Positions 22,247 to 30,394 of a stretch of 31,011 nucleotides of DNA are shown piece after piece. Below the pieces are notes generated by a model. The model was given only the letters and a program-made list of their open reading frames with translations. It did no database searches and was not told where the DNA came from. The translations under genes were made by a program, and so were the position numbers. The DNA comes from a virus. The first letter of the stretch is position 1, and each line of letters starts with the position of its first letter. Location of the stretch: positions 1 through 31,011 of IMG/VR virus record IMGVR_UViG_3300026518_000680; one strand, written 5' to 3'.

Positions 22247-22733
22247 TCCAAAACACCTCGTCTTCGGCTTCGGGCTCGTGATGGTCACGCTGGGCCTCGC
22301 GGCCTGCGCCGGCTTCGACCTCGGCGACGTGGTCAAGGTCAAGACGCCCAACGAGATCCAGCAGACCCGCGGCCTGCCGAGCACGACCTCGCTCTACGAG
22401 GCCGAGACGGAGTACCGGGCGTGGTTCGACGACGTGCAGCGCACCGGGGCGCAGTGGAAGGCCTCGATCGACCGCGGCGGCGAGATCCGCGGGCTGCTCG
22501 GCCAGCTCACTCTCACGGCCCTCGATGACATCGGGCCGTCGCTGGCGGGCGTACCGATCGCTGGTCCGGCGCTGCCCGCGCTGACCGGGCTCGCGGGGCT
22601 ATTCATCGGGGCCGGCCGACTCCGCAAGGAGAAGGAGGCGTCGTTCAACAAGGGGCTGGAGAAGGGCGCGACGAACACGCTTCCGACGCCGGCTATCCCG
22701 TCGCCGACAGAGATCCGGGGGACCAGCGCGTGA
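22236..22733 (+). CDS. Putative lipoprotein / membrane protein of the tail module, 165 aa
   Basis: The first 24 residues form a signal peptide of lipoprotein type: a short basic start, a hydrophobic stretch LVFGFGLVMVTLGL and lipobox LAAC with Cys24 as the predicted lipid anchor. The middle is hydrophilic (about 45-85); near 97-125 a Gly/Ala/Leu-rich stretch (GPSLAGVPIAGPALPALTGLAGLF) could be a membrane helix. A lipid-anchored phage protein may act at the host envelope, for example in superinfection exclusion or lysis, but its place between head-tail genes suggests a structural or assembly link. GGGAGG lies five bases before ATG 22236. Family not recognised. Confidence 0.75.
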   Translation: MKVDPKHLVFGFGLVMVTLGLAACAGFDLGDVVKVKTPNEIQQTRGLPSTTSLYEAETEYRAWFDDVQRTGAQWKASIDRGGEIRGLLGQLTLTALDDIGPSLAGVPIAGPALPALTGLAGLFIGAGRLRKEKEASFNKGLEKGATNTLPTPAIPSPTEIRGTSA

Positions 22734-23167
22734 TCGACATGCGGGTCAAGAACCTGTTCTTCGATCGAGCTGCCGTGCAGCGTGCGGTCGATCCGGCCCG
22801 GCGGCGGGCGCTCTCCAAGGCCGGGGCGTTCGTCCGCCAGCGGGCGAAGACCAGCATGCGGAAGCGCCGCGGCACATCGCGGCCGGGGCAGCCGCCGTAC
22901 GCGCACGAGGGCAGCCTTCGCCGCATGGTGCTGTTCGGCTACGACCCGCGGACCGAGTCGGTGGTGGTCGGTCCGGTGGGGTTCCGGCGTGGGAATGCGC
23001 CCAGCGTGCTCGAGTTCGGCGGGCGGACAACTGTCGTCCGTCGCCGAGGCGGCAAGCGCACGAAGCAGGCGGTCCGCATCGCAGCGCGGCCGTACATGCG
23101 GCCGGCGCTCGAGAAGGAAGCCCCGAACCTCCCCAAGGTCTGGCGCAACAGCGTGAGGGGAAGCTGA
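22730..23167 (+). CDS. HK97 gp10-like head-tail/tail-completion protein, 145 aa
   Basis: Resembles the HK97-gp10 family, which closes the neck or the tail end. The first 40 residues include KAGAFVRQRAKTSMRKRRGTSRPGQPPYAHEGSL, the basic loop with the PG-PP-Y pattern, and VVGPVGFR with the following LEFGG strand is the family's beta core. RPYMRPALEK is the usual C-terminal helix. Start GTG 22730 has CCGGGGGA upstream and overlaps the lipoprotein stop. Length is typical. Its presence shows that part of the head-tail junction survived the proposed deletion. Confidence 0.85.
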   Translation: MIDMRVKNLFFDRAAVQRAVDPARRRALSKAGAFVRQRAKTSMRKRRGTSRPGQPPYAHEGSLRRMVLFGYDPRTESVVVGPVGFRRGNAPSVLEFGGRTTVVRRRGGKRTKQAVRIAARPYMRPALEKEAPNLPKVWRNSVRGS

Positions 23168-23177
23168 GATGGAGACG

Positions 23178-23690
23178 TCACATCTTCATCATCAGACGGA
23201 ACTGCTTCGCGGCCGTGGTTGGCTTGCCTTGCCTGGAACGGATAACGCCTCCAATGCTCCACTGGGGGACGTTGCGGGTGTGCTGGACATTGCACAGGTC
23301 AGGGTTCTTTGCAAGCGCGTACTGAATCAGCTCTTTCTCCATGTGCGTCAATTCCTTCTGCGCAACCTTCCGCTTGTTGCCTGGCGGTGTCACAAAGAAC
23401 AAGACAGGAGTTCCTCTGGTCCCGCGAAAGAGCGCGGAGTTGTAGTGCTCTCGCTTGTGATGTGTGAATGTCTCCTGCTCAAAGCCCTTCGAAGCTTGAC
23501 CGACGTACCACGGCGTGAAGCCCTTGCCCGCTCGAATCGCGAAGACGTAGCAGCCCTGCTTTTTCCGCAGATGAGCAACATCGTCGTAGGCCCAGAAGTC
23601 AACGCCATCCGATGGCCGTACTCGCTTCACAGCTCCGTTGGACTCGTAGTCGATCTCGTAAGGACCATCTACACAAAGGTCAGTCGCCAT
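23178..23690 (-). CDS. GIY-YIG nuclease, antisense insertion, 170 aa
   Basis: GIY-YIG endonuclease. The two signature strands are GCYVF (46-50) and WYVG (61-64); the catalytic Arg is probably R80 in THHKREHYN and the metal-binding Glu is in HMEKEL (118-120). The C-terminal part (NVPQWSIGGVIRS) is basic. The gene stands alone on the minus strand inside the late plus-strand module, between the gp10-like and tape-measure genes. Its G+C content (near 53 per cent by eye) is well below that of its neighbours, so it is a recent arrival. ATG 23690 has GGAGGG five bases upstream. Stand-alone GIY-YIG genes in phages are often homing endonucleases; a nuclease that attacks other phages or host DNA is the alternative. 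Confidence 0.85.
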   Translation of the reverse strand: MATDLCVDGPYEIDYESNGAVKRVRPSDGVDFWAYDDVAHLRKKQGCYVFAIRAGKGFTPWYVGQASKGFEQETFTHHKREHYNSALFRGTRGTPVLFFVTPPGNKRKVAQKELTHMEKELIQYALAKNPDLCNVQHTRNVPQWSIGGVIRSRQGKPTTAAKQFRLMMKM

Positions 23691-23740
23691 TCGAACCCTC
23701 CGCGTGATCGGGCCAGCGGTCACCGAGGAGGGTATCAGTG

Positions 23741-26083
23741 ATGGCGAACACCCGCGGCATCCGGGCCGGGCGTGCGTTCGTCGAGCTGGGCGTCAACGAC
23801 CGCCTCACGCGCGGGCTCCGCCGGGCCCAGAGGCAGCTCCGTGCGTTCGGTCAGAGCGTGCGTGGGATCGGAGCGCGGCTCGCCGCGGTCAGCGGTGCGG
23901 TCGCGGCGGGGTTCGGGCTCTCGACTCGCGTGTTCGCGGGCTTCGACGACCGCATGCGAGTGGTCCGCGCCGTCACGGGGGCGACTCAGGACCAGTTCGA
24001 GGCGCTGACCGACGAGGCCAAGCGACTCGGTCGCACAACCTCGTTCACCGCGGGCCAGGTCGCCGAGGCAATGACCGAGCTCGGCCGGGCTGGCTTCGAC
24101 CCGACCGCGATCCTGCAGAGCACCGAAGCCGTGCTCGCGCTCGCCCGGGCCACGAGCACCGACCTGCCGCGGGCGACCGAGATCGCCGGGGCGGCACTCC
24201 GCGGGTTCAACCTGCCCGCGAGCGAGATGGGCCGTGTGTCCGACGTGCTCACCGCGACGGCGAACAAGAGTGCCCAAACGCTCGAGGACCTCTTCGAGGC
24301 CTTCAAGCCGGTCGCCCCGATCGCGGCCGAGGCCGGCGAGAGTATGGAGGACGTCGCCGCGGCTATCGGCATCCTCGCCAATAACGGCATCAAGGGCAGC
24401 CTCGCCGGCAACGCGCTCGCCCGCGCGTACAAGAACCTGTCCTCGTCGGCCGCGCAGGACGAGCTGCGGCGGTTCGGCGTTGAGGCCGTCGACGCGTTGG
24501 GCAACCTCCGCCCGCTGGCCGACATCATCAACGACCTCGCCAAGGCGACCCAGGGACTCGGCACGGCCGAGCGGCTGTCGATCTTCGAGACGCTCTTCGG
24601 ACGCGGCCAGGCCGCGGCGCTCAAGCTCGCGTCGTCGGGCACCGCGTTCGACACGCTGCGCGACGAGATCCGTGATGCGGCTGGCATCGCTGTGAAGACG
24701 GCAGAGGAGATGGACGCGGGGATCGGCGGCGCGTTCCGCAAGCTGCTGTCGGCGGTCGAGGGCATCGCGATCGCGATCGGCGAGGCGATCGAGGGCCCGG
24801 TCCGCAAGGTGGCGGACGTGCTCGCCCGTGTCGCCGGATACATCACGCGGGTCGTCAACCAGAACCGCGAACTGGTCGCAACCATCGCGAAGATCACCGC
24901 GATCGTGCTAGGGGTCGGGGTTGCCTTGGTGATTGCCGGCACCGCCATCGTCGGCATCGGCGCGGTGCTCGGCTCGCTCGCGGCCATCGCCTCGGCTGCG
25001 GGAACCGCAATCGGCGTGATCGGCACCGTACTCGGGGCCCTTGTCTCGCCCATTGGGCTCGTCATCGCCGGCGTTACGGCCCTTGGCGTGGCCATCCTTT
25101 ATTACACCGGTGCCGGCGGCGAAGCGATCGCCTGGCTGAGCGAGCGGATCGGAGAACTGCGTGCGTTCGTGGGCAAGGTCGCAGGCGGCATTGCAGACGC
25201 CCTCGCGGCGGGTGACATCCAGCTCGCGGCCCAGATCCTTTGGCTCGGGCTCCAGGTCGCGTGGAAGCGCGGCGTCGCGGCGCTCAACGAAGTCTGGCTG
25301 GGGGCACGCAACTTCTTCATTACCACGGCCCAGAAGATGTGGTACGGGGCGCTCGCCGTCGCCCAGACGGTGTTCCACGCGCTCGAGGTCGCGTGGATCG
25401 AGACGACGTCGTTCCTGTCGAAGACCTGGACTCGGTTCACGAGCGGGTTCCAGAAGGTGTGGCAGTCGGCGTCGTCGTTCGTCGCCAAGCGGATGCTGGA
25501 GATCCAGGGCCTGTTCGACAGCGGCCTCGATGTTGAGGCCGCCAAGCGATCGGTCGACGAGCAGCTTGATGCGAAGCTCGCGGAGATCGAGGCGAACACG
25601 CAGCGAGATCTGGCCGGCCGGGAGTCACGCCGCCAGCGGGAGCGCGACGACGCCGCGGAGTTGAACGAGGCCACGCTCGCGGAGATCGGCCGGCGGTTCG
25701 AGGAGGCTCAGGACGCGCTGCGTTCCGGCACCGACGCGGATATCGCCGAGACGCAGCGGAAGCTGGATGAGGCCCGCGCGAAGCTCGACGAAGCGATCGC
25801 CGAGGCGCGTCGCCGGCGCGAAGAACAAGGCGAGTCCGGCGACGACACCACCGGCAACGTCCCGCGCGACCTGATCGGTCGGCTGCAGGAAGGGCTCGCC
25901 GGGCTCGGGGCCGCGATCGAACGCGGTGTGGCGGTTCGTGGCACGTTCAATGCACTGGCCGTGCAGAGCCTCGCCGCGGGCGACGACACCGCCGAGCGCA
26001 CCGCCAAGGCCACCGAGCAGACCGCCAAGAACACCCGCCGTCTGGCCGACTCCGCACAGTCGGGTGGCCTGTCTTTCACCTGA
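23741..26083 (+). CDS. Tail tape-measure protein (TP901 type), 780 aa
   Basis: Sets tail length and is ejected into the host. The N-terminal half contains the TP901 tape-measure core: FGRTTSF-like GRTTSFTAGQVAEAMTELG, ATSTDLPRATEIAGAALRGF, AGESMEDVAAAIGILANNGIKGS and LAKATQGLGTAERLSIFETLFG. A Gly/Ala/Ile/Val-rich hydrophobic run of about 75 residues (385-460) probably crosses the host membrane during DNA entry. The end (610-700) is a charged coiled coil with R/E/A repeats. ATG 23741 is preferred over GTG 23738 because GAGGAGGG lies eight bases upstream. It directly follows the antisense nuclease gene, so its own promoter or read-through is needed. 780 residues imply a rather short tail. Confidence 0.92.
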   Translation: MANTRGIRAGRAFVELGVNDRLTRGLRRAQRQLRAFGQSVRGIGARLAAVSGAVAAGFGLSTRVFAGFDDRMRVVRAVTGATQDQFEALTDEAKRLGRTTSFTAGQVAEAMTELGRAGFDPTAILQSTEAVLALARATSTDLPRATEIAGAALRGFNLPASEMGRVSDVLTATANKSAQTLEDLFEAFKPVAPIAAEAGESMEDVAAAIGILANNGIKGSLAGNALARAYKNLSSSAAQDELRRFGVEAVDALGNLRPLADIINDLAKATQGLGTAERLSIFETLFGRGQAAALKLASSGTAFDTLRDEIRDAAGIAVKTAEEMDAGIGGAFRKLLSAVEGIAIAIGEAIEGPVRKVADVLARVAGYITRVVNQNRELVATIAKITAIVLGVGVALVIAGTAIVGIGAVLGSLAAIASAAGTAIGVIGTVLGALVSPIGLVIAGVTALGVAILYYTGAGGEAIAWLSERIGELRAFVGKVAGGIADALAAGDIQLAAQILWLGLQVAWKRGVAALNEVWLGARNFFITTAQKMWYGALAVAQTVFHALEVAWIETTSFLSKTWTRFTSGFQKVWQSASSFVAKRMLEIQGLFDSGLDVEAAKRSVDEQLDAKLAEIEANTQRDLAGRESRRQRERDDAAELNEATLAEIGRRFEEAQDALRSGTDADIAETQRKLDEARAKLDEAIAEARRRREEQGESGDDTTGNVPRDLIGRLQEGLAGLGAAIERGVAVRGTFNALAVQSLAAGDDTAERTAKATEQTAKNTRRLADSAQSGGLSFT

Positions 26084-26113
26084 ACCAGTCGTTCACCTGA
26101 GGAGACCCATCGC

Positions 26114-26929
26114 GTGCCGTTGACCGTCACCGAGAAACTCGAGAGCCGCCGATCGACGACGGGCGACAATCCCTCGGCGGAGCTCGTCTACACGGTCCGC
26201 GGCACGGACAGCGACATGACCGCGCGAACGCAGGCGACGACCGCCAGCCCGGCGACGTACGACGGCATGCCGCGGCAGTCGGTGACCGTCGAGCCGATCG
26301 GGCACGAGCTGTGGGACGCGACGGTGCGGTACGCTCCCGACTCGCAGCAGCAGTCCACGCCACCGCAAACAGGCGAGAGCGTCTTCAGCTTCGACACCGG
26401 CGGCGGCACCCAGCACATCACCCAGAGCAAGCAGACCGTGCAGCGCTACGGCGCATCCGGCACGACCGCGCCCGATTTCAAAGGCGCGATCGGCGTCACG
26501 GCCGACGGCGTCGAGGGCGTGGACATCGCGGTGCCGGTCTACCAGTTCAGCGAGACGCACTACCTGCCCGCGACGCAGGTGACCCAGTCGTACAAGGGCA
26601 CGCTGTTCAGCCTCACGGGCAAGGTCAACAGCGGCTCGTGGAAGGGTTTCAACGGCGGTGAGGTGCTCTTCCTCGGCGCGTCCGGATCGCGACGCGGCAC
26701 GAGCGCCGACTCCGACTGGGAGATCACGTTCCGGTTCGCCGCGAGCCCGAACGCGTCGGGCATCTCGGTCGGACCGATCAGCGGGATCAGCAAGAAGGGA
26801 TGGGAGTATCTGTGGGTCCGCTACGCCGACGCGGAGGACTCGGGTTCGAACGCGATCGTCAAGCGGCCCGTCGCGGCGTATGTCGAGCGGGTGTACGACG
26901 AGGGCAACTTCTCGGCGCTGGGGATCTGA
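26114..26929 (+). CDS. Tail protein (distal tail or baseplate type), 271 aa
   Basis: Beta-rich protein following the tape measure, where distal tail proteins are encoded. The sequence LTVTEKLESR, ELVYTVRGTDSD and VRYAPDSQQQS, with many Thr/Ser/Gly and no cysteines, fits a virion protein. The part from about 85 on resembles a small jelly-roll (GVTADGVEGVDIAVPVYQF). GTG 26114 has AGGAGA eight bases upstream. I do not recognise a named family, so the assignment rests on position and composition. Confidence 0.7.
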   Translation: MPLTVTEKLESRRSTTGDNPSAELVYTVRGTDSDMTARTQATTASPATYDGMPRQSVTVEPIGHELWDATVRYAPDSQQQSTPPQTGESVFSFDTGGGTQHITQSKQTVQRYGASGTTAPDFKGAIGVTADGVEGVDIAVPVYQFSETHYLPATQVTQSYKGTLFSLTGKVNSGSWKGFNGGEVLFLGASGSRRGTSADSDWEITFRFAASPNASGISVGPISGISKKGWEYLWVRYADAEDSGSNAIVKRPVAAYVERVYDEGNFSALGI

Positions 26930-26932
26930 CGC

Positions 26933-27961
26933 ATGGCAGATGCCTTCCGCAAAGTCCAGACCGGCCAGCCGCTGGTGATCCCGGCCCGGGCGTACAACGC
27001 CTTCGTCGACGCGGCCGTGGCCGAGCGCCGACGCGAGCAGGCCCGGGGCGGGGGGCCGCTGGCTGATGCCATGCCCCGCGGGCTGGTGCTCGTGCGGAAC
27101 GACTCGGAGCAGACGATCGAGCCGTACCACGTGCTGGCGATCTCGGGCGTGCTCGTCGAGCCGGGCGAGGACGACCAGGAGCGGACGTTCCACAGCCGCA
27201 CACCGCTCACGGGCGAGATCGCGACCGAGGAGTCGAGCCCCATGGCGTTCGTGCTGGCGACCCAGCCGATCAAAGCGGGCGAGCTCGGGCGGTGTGTCCT
27301 GACGGGCGTCACGCCCGCCCGCGTGTATGTCACCAATGAACTCGACACCACCTGCGAGCTTGCGCCCGAGGAGACCGTGCTCACCAGCACGCCAATGGGC
27401 GGCGTCCCGATCCTGTGGAAGGAAGCGGGCGTCGGCGAGAAGTGGGCGGTCATCGAGATGGGGCGGCCGTCGTCGGGCCGCGTCACCGCGATCCTCGGTG
27501 CCGCCCAGCCGATCCCCACCGAGAGCAACCGCTGGCGGTACCCGTGGCAGGAGGCCCGGCTCGACGGCGACCCGGGCAGCGAGACCTACCTCCGCTATGT
27601 CGTGGTCCCCGAGGGGCTCTCATCGAAGCTTCCCAGCGGTGGCGAGGACCCGACCAAACTGGCCATCAACCGGTTCGAAGCACACCACATGAACGAGGGC
27701 ACGCCGGGCACCGGCTTCGAGGGCATGCTCGGCCTCGGCCCGGTGTGCGACCTGCCCGGCGTGCTGCCCGACTGCCCGCCCGCCCGGTCGCTTCGCCCGA
27801 AGCTCGTACCGATTCCCGAGGGCGTGTGCGTGCAGCTCACCTGCGAGCGCAACAGCAAGGGCAGGCCCGTCTGGGTCTTCGAGGCGATGACGTTGATGGA
27901 GCTGGCCGACCCCGCCGACGGCGACCGCAAGTTCAACCTGTTCGTCGAGGGTGCGGGATGA
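26933..27961 (+). CDS. Phage structural protein, unknown, 342 aa
   Basis: Family not recognised. The N-terminal RKVQTGQPLVIPARAYNAFVDAAV and a Pro/Gly-rich body with many beta-type strands suggest a tail-tip or fibre-connector protein. It starts three bases after the previous stop and its own stop overlaps the methyltransferase gene. Several short Cys-containing segments occur near residues 265-305 (CDLPGVLPDCPP and VCVQLTCE) and could bind a metal or form disulfides. No enzymatic motif is seen. Confidence 0.7.
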   Translation: MADAFRKVQTGQPLVIPARAYNAFVDAAVAERRREQARGGGPLADAMPRGLVLVRNDSEQTIEPYHVLAISGVLVEPGEDDQERTFHSRTPLTGEIATEESSPMAFVLATQPIKAGELGRCVLTGVTPARVYVTNELDTTCELAPEETVLTSTPMGGVPILWKEAGVGEKWAVIEMGRPSSGRVTAILGAAQPIPTESNRWRYPWQEARLDGDPGSETYLRYVVVPEGLSSKLPSGGEDPTKLAINRFEAHHMNEGTPGTGFEGMLGLGPVCDLPGVLPDCPPARSLRPKLVPIPEGVCVQLTCERNSKGRPVWVFEAMTLMELADPADGDRKFNLFVEGAG

Positions 27962-28527
27962 GCTCTCTCACGAACACCGCCACGAACGACCTCGACGCCC
28001 GCCGCGAGCACGAGCGCAGCAAGTACGTCGCGCTGGCGTCGCGCTCGGGCTCGGCGTACGGCGCGACCAACCACGGCCGCAATGCCATCGCGATCGTGAA
28101 GCGATGGAAGCCCTGGTTCGTGATTGACTTCGGCTGCGGCCGCAATGACTTCATCGCCGAGCTGCGCCGCAACTGCATCGACGGCCTCGGCGTGGACTTC
28201 GCATTCCCCGAGGCCGACATCGCCAAGCCGATGCACGACACGGGGCTCGTGGAGAGCGTCGCGGATGTCGTGACCAGCTTTGACGCGCTCGAGCACCTGC
28301 TCACCGAGGACGTGGTCCCTGTGCTGAACGAGATGCGACGCGTCGCCCGGCCGCATGGGTGGTTCTGCGTCTCGGTCTGCACCCGACCCAGCCGCATCAC
28401 CGTCGCTGGCGAGAACCTTCACCCGACGGTCCGGCCGCTGGCGTGGTGGGTCGAGACCATCGGCCGTGTGGGCGTGATCAGCGGTACACGCACCGCCGGC
28501 CGCTACATCACCGGGAGGTTCCGGTGA
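27958..28527 (+). CDS. SAM-dependent methyltransferase, 189 aa
   Basis: Class I AdoMet methyltransferase. Motif I VIDFGCGR is at 55-62, the acidic ribose contact is in GVDFAFPEAD, and FDALEHL (about 104-110) matches the post-III motif of small-molecule and sugar methyltransferases. The family resembles methyltransferase 11/25 types, not DNA methylases. Placed between tail genes and sugar-transferase genes, it may methylate a glycan or a virion protein. ATG 27958 overlaps the previous stop. The true protein is shorter than the open frame. Confidence 0.85.
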   Translation: MSSLTNTATNDLDARREHERSKYVALASRSGSAYGATNHGRNAIAIVKRWKPWFVIDFGCGRNDFIAELRRNCIDGLGVDFAFPEADIAKPMHDTGLVESVADVVTSFDALEHLLTEDVVPVLNEMRRVARPHGWFCVSVCTRPSRITVAGENLHPTVRPLAWWVETIGRVGVISGTRTAGRYITGRFR

Positions 28528-29435
28528 ACAATCCGAACCAGTCCGACATCATCGCGCTGCAGCGCGGCATCAAGACCCGTGCGCCCGCCCGCAGCGGGCT
28601 GCGGCTGTACACGTCCGACTTCGACTCGATCTCGCTCGGCGGGTTCTACAAGGGCCGCTCGGCGTTCCTCGTGCTCTCGGGGCCATCGCTGAATGCGCTC
28701 GACCTGAGCCTCCTCAACCGCCGCGGCATCGTGACCATGGGCGTGAACAACTCGTGGACCGTGCACCGCCCGGCGCTCTGGACCTGCGTGGACGATCCCG
28801 GCCGGTTCATCGACACAGGCTGGAAGGACCCGGGCGTGCTGAAGTTCGTTCCGGTCTGCCACTGGGGCCGCAAGCTGCGCATCCAGGCGAGGGACGGCAC
28901 GATGCGCGACAGCACGTTCCGCGTGGCGCAGATGCCCAGCGTGCTGTTCTTCCGCCGCAGCAATCACTTCGACCACGAGCGGTTCCTGACGGGCGACACG
29001 GTGCCGTGGGGCAACGACCCGAAGTCCACCGACTCGCTCGGCATCAAGGGCAAGCGCAGCGTGATGCTCGTGGCGCTGCGGCTCCTGCACCACCTGGGGT
29101 TCCGGACGGTGTACCTGCTGGGCTGCGACTTCCGGATGGCCGCCGATCGCAAGTACGCCTTCGACGAGACCCGCGAGGCCGCCGCGATCAAGCACAACAA
29201 CACGCTCTACGACTCGCTGAGCAGGCGATTCGAGGCCCTCCAGCCGCACTTCGAGAAGCACAGGTTCCGCGTCGTGAACTGCTCGCCCGGCAGCGAACTT
29301 GGCGTGTTCGAGCGGATGGCCTACGAGGACGCGATCGCGGCGGCCACCGCCGAGTGCGCCAAGCCCGTCAACACGCAGGGGTGGTACACGCCGATCGACC
29401 CGCCGAAGGAGGCCGCCCAGAGGACGAACCGATGA
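28524..29435 (+). CDS. DUF115/MptE-like transferase, probable glycan-modifying enzyme, 303 aa
   Basis: Resembles the DUF115/6-hydroxymethylpterin-pyrophosphokinase MptE-like family, which includes putative sialic-acid or motility-glycan transferases. The core has AFLVLSGPSLN (the diphosphate loop), RGIVTMGVNNSW, CVDDPGRF (acidic pair) and VYLLGCDF. Length is typical. GTG 28524 has GGGAGG (28513-28518) upstream and overlaps the previous stop. Neighbours are a methyltransferase, a Ser/Gly-rich protein and a DXD transferase, so a role in attaching or modifying a sugar on a virion protein is likely but inferred. Confidence 0.75.
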   Translation: MNNPNQSDIIALQRGIKTRAPARSGLRLYTSDFDSISLGGFYKGRSAFLVLSGPSLNALDLSLLNRRGIVTMGVNNSWTVHRPALWTCVDDPGRFIDTGWKDPGVLKFVPVCHWGRKLRIQARDGTMRDSTFRVAQMPSVLFFRRSNHFDHERFLTGDTVPWGNDPKSTDSLGIKGKRSVMLVALRLLHHLGFRTVYLLGCDFRMAADRKYAFDETREAAAIKHNNTLYDSLSRRFEALQPHFEKHRFRVVNCSPGSELGVFERMAYEDAIAAATAECAKPVNTQGWYTPIDPPKEAAQRTNR

Positions 29436-30394
29436 GCGAGCCGACCCGGTACTACCTCTACATTCCCGTCTGGGCGACGGGCCGCGCCCCGCAGGGCGGC
29501 GGCTCGAGCGATTACTCCACGCCCGGCACGCCGGAATCGTCGTACCAGACGCCGGCGAGCAGCACGCCCACGCCCTCGGAGGGCACGAGCTACTCAACGA
29601 CCGGCGATGTGATCTACACCACCGGCCCCAGCGGCACGCCGACGCTCACCACCTACACCACCGACGCGTTCACGAGCGACAGCGGGACGCCCCCGAGCGA
29701 AACAGACTCGCCCAGCGTCAGCGAGACCGCCCCGCTGAGCTCCAGCAGCGGCGGCGGCTCGACCGGCGCTTCCAGCGGCGGTTCTTCGGCGGCTTCGAGC
29801 GGGGGATCGTCTGGCGGCTCATCGTTCCAGTCCTCGATGGCTTCGACCGACGACCCGGGCTCGTCAGGCGGCGGGTCTTCCGGTGGTGGCGGATCGAGCG
29901 GTGGTGGCAGCGGCCCGGGTGGTTCAGGCTCGGGGCCCGGTGGCAGCGGCCCAGGCGGGTCCGGCCCCGGTGGATCAGGTTCCGGCGGCAGTTCCAACCA
30001 GTCGAGCATGGACTCGTCCGGCGCCAGCAGCGGCGCATCGAGCGGCGAAAGCTCGGGTTCCGGATCGAGCAGCGAGAGCTCGTCCGTCGAGTCGCCGAGC
30101 GACAGCTTCACCGATCGACTCACGCTCGGTTCTGAAGGCACGATCAAAGACACCACGGTCACGATCGGAACAAGCTCCGACTCGTTCACGGGCACCTTCA
30201 CCACCGATCCCAGCGGCACCATCGTCGCCACGGAAGTCACGCTCGATTCCGGTTCGGGCTCTGGTTCCGGCTCGGGCAATGAGTCCGTCGCGTTCGGCGC
30301 GATCGCGGCCCCGTTCATCGAGGGCGGCATGGAAGGCGTGCCCCCGGCGAACTGGCAGATCGAATCGAGCACCACGCAGGAGGACCTCAAGTGA
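29432..30394 (+). CDS. Ser/Gly/Thr-rich low-complexity protein, 320 aa
   Basis: Residues about 20-230 consist almost only of Ser, Gly, Thr, Pro and Ala, with runs such as GSSGGGSSGGGG and repeated GPGGSG units (about 165-190). A short ordered start (MSEPTRYYLYIPVWATG) and a Thr/Ser-rich C-terminal segment (SDSFTGTFTTDPSGT) flank it. This looks like a flexible, exposed virion fibre or linker and an ideal target for O-glycosylation. No enzyme motif. Start ATG 29432 overlaps the stop before it. Base use is skewed to G and C by the repeats and the low complexity makes homology searches unreliable. Confidence 0.75.
   Translation: MSEPTRYYLYIPVWATGRAPQGGGSSDYSTPGTPESSYQTPASSTPTPSEGTSYSTTGDVIYTTGPSGTPTLTTYTTDAFTSDSGTPPSETDSPSVSETAPLSSSSGGGSTGASSGGSSAASSGGSSGGSSFQSSMASTDDPGSSGGGSSGGGGSSGGGSGPGGSGSGPGGSGPGGSGPGGSGSGGSSNQSSMDSSGASSGASSGESSGSGSSSESSSVESPSDSFTDRLTLGSEGTIKDTTVTIGTSSDSFTGTFTTDPSGTIVATEVTLDSGSGSGSGSGNESVAFGAIAAPFIEGGMEGVPPANWQIESSTTQEDLK

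Noticed and set aside
23685-23710. tRNA T-arm-like sequence on the minus strand (GGGTTCGAAT)
   Set aside because: The flanking arms do not pair, and the stretch is the ribosome site and start codon of the GIY-YIG gene.
29740-30110. Short tandem repeats in the Ser/Gly region as a CRISPR array or minisatellite
   Set aside because: The units are irregular codon-level repeats of Ser and Gly in one frame, with no constant repeat-spacer structure.
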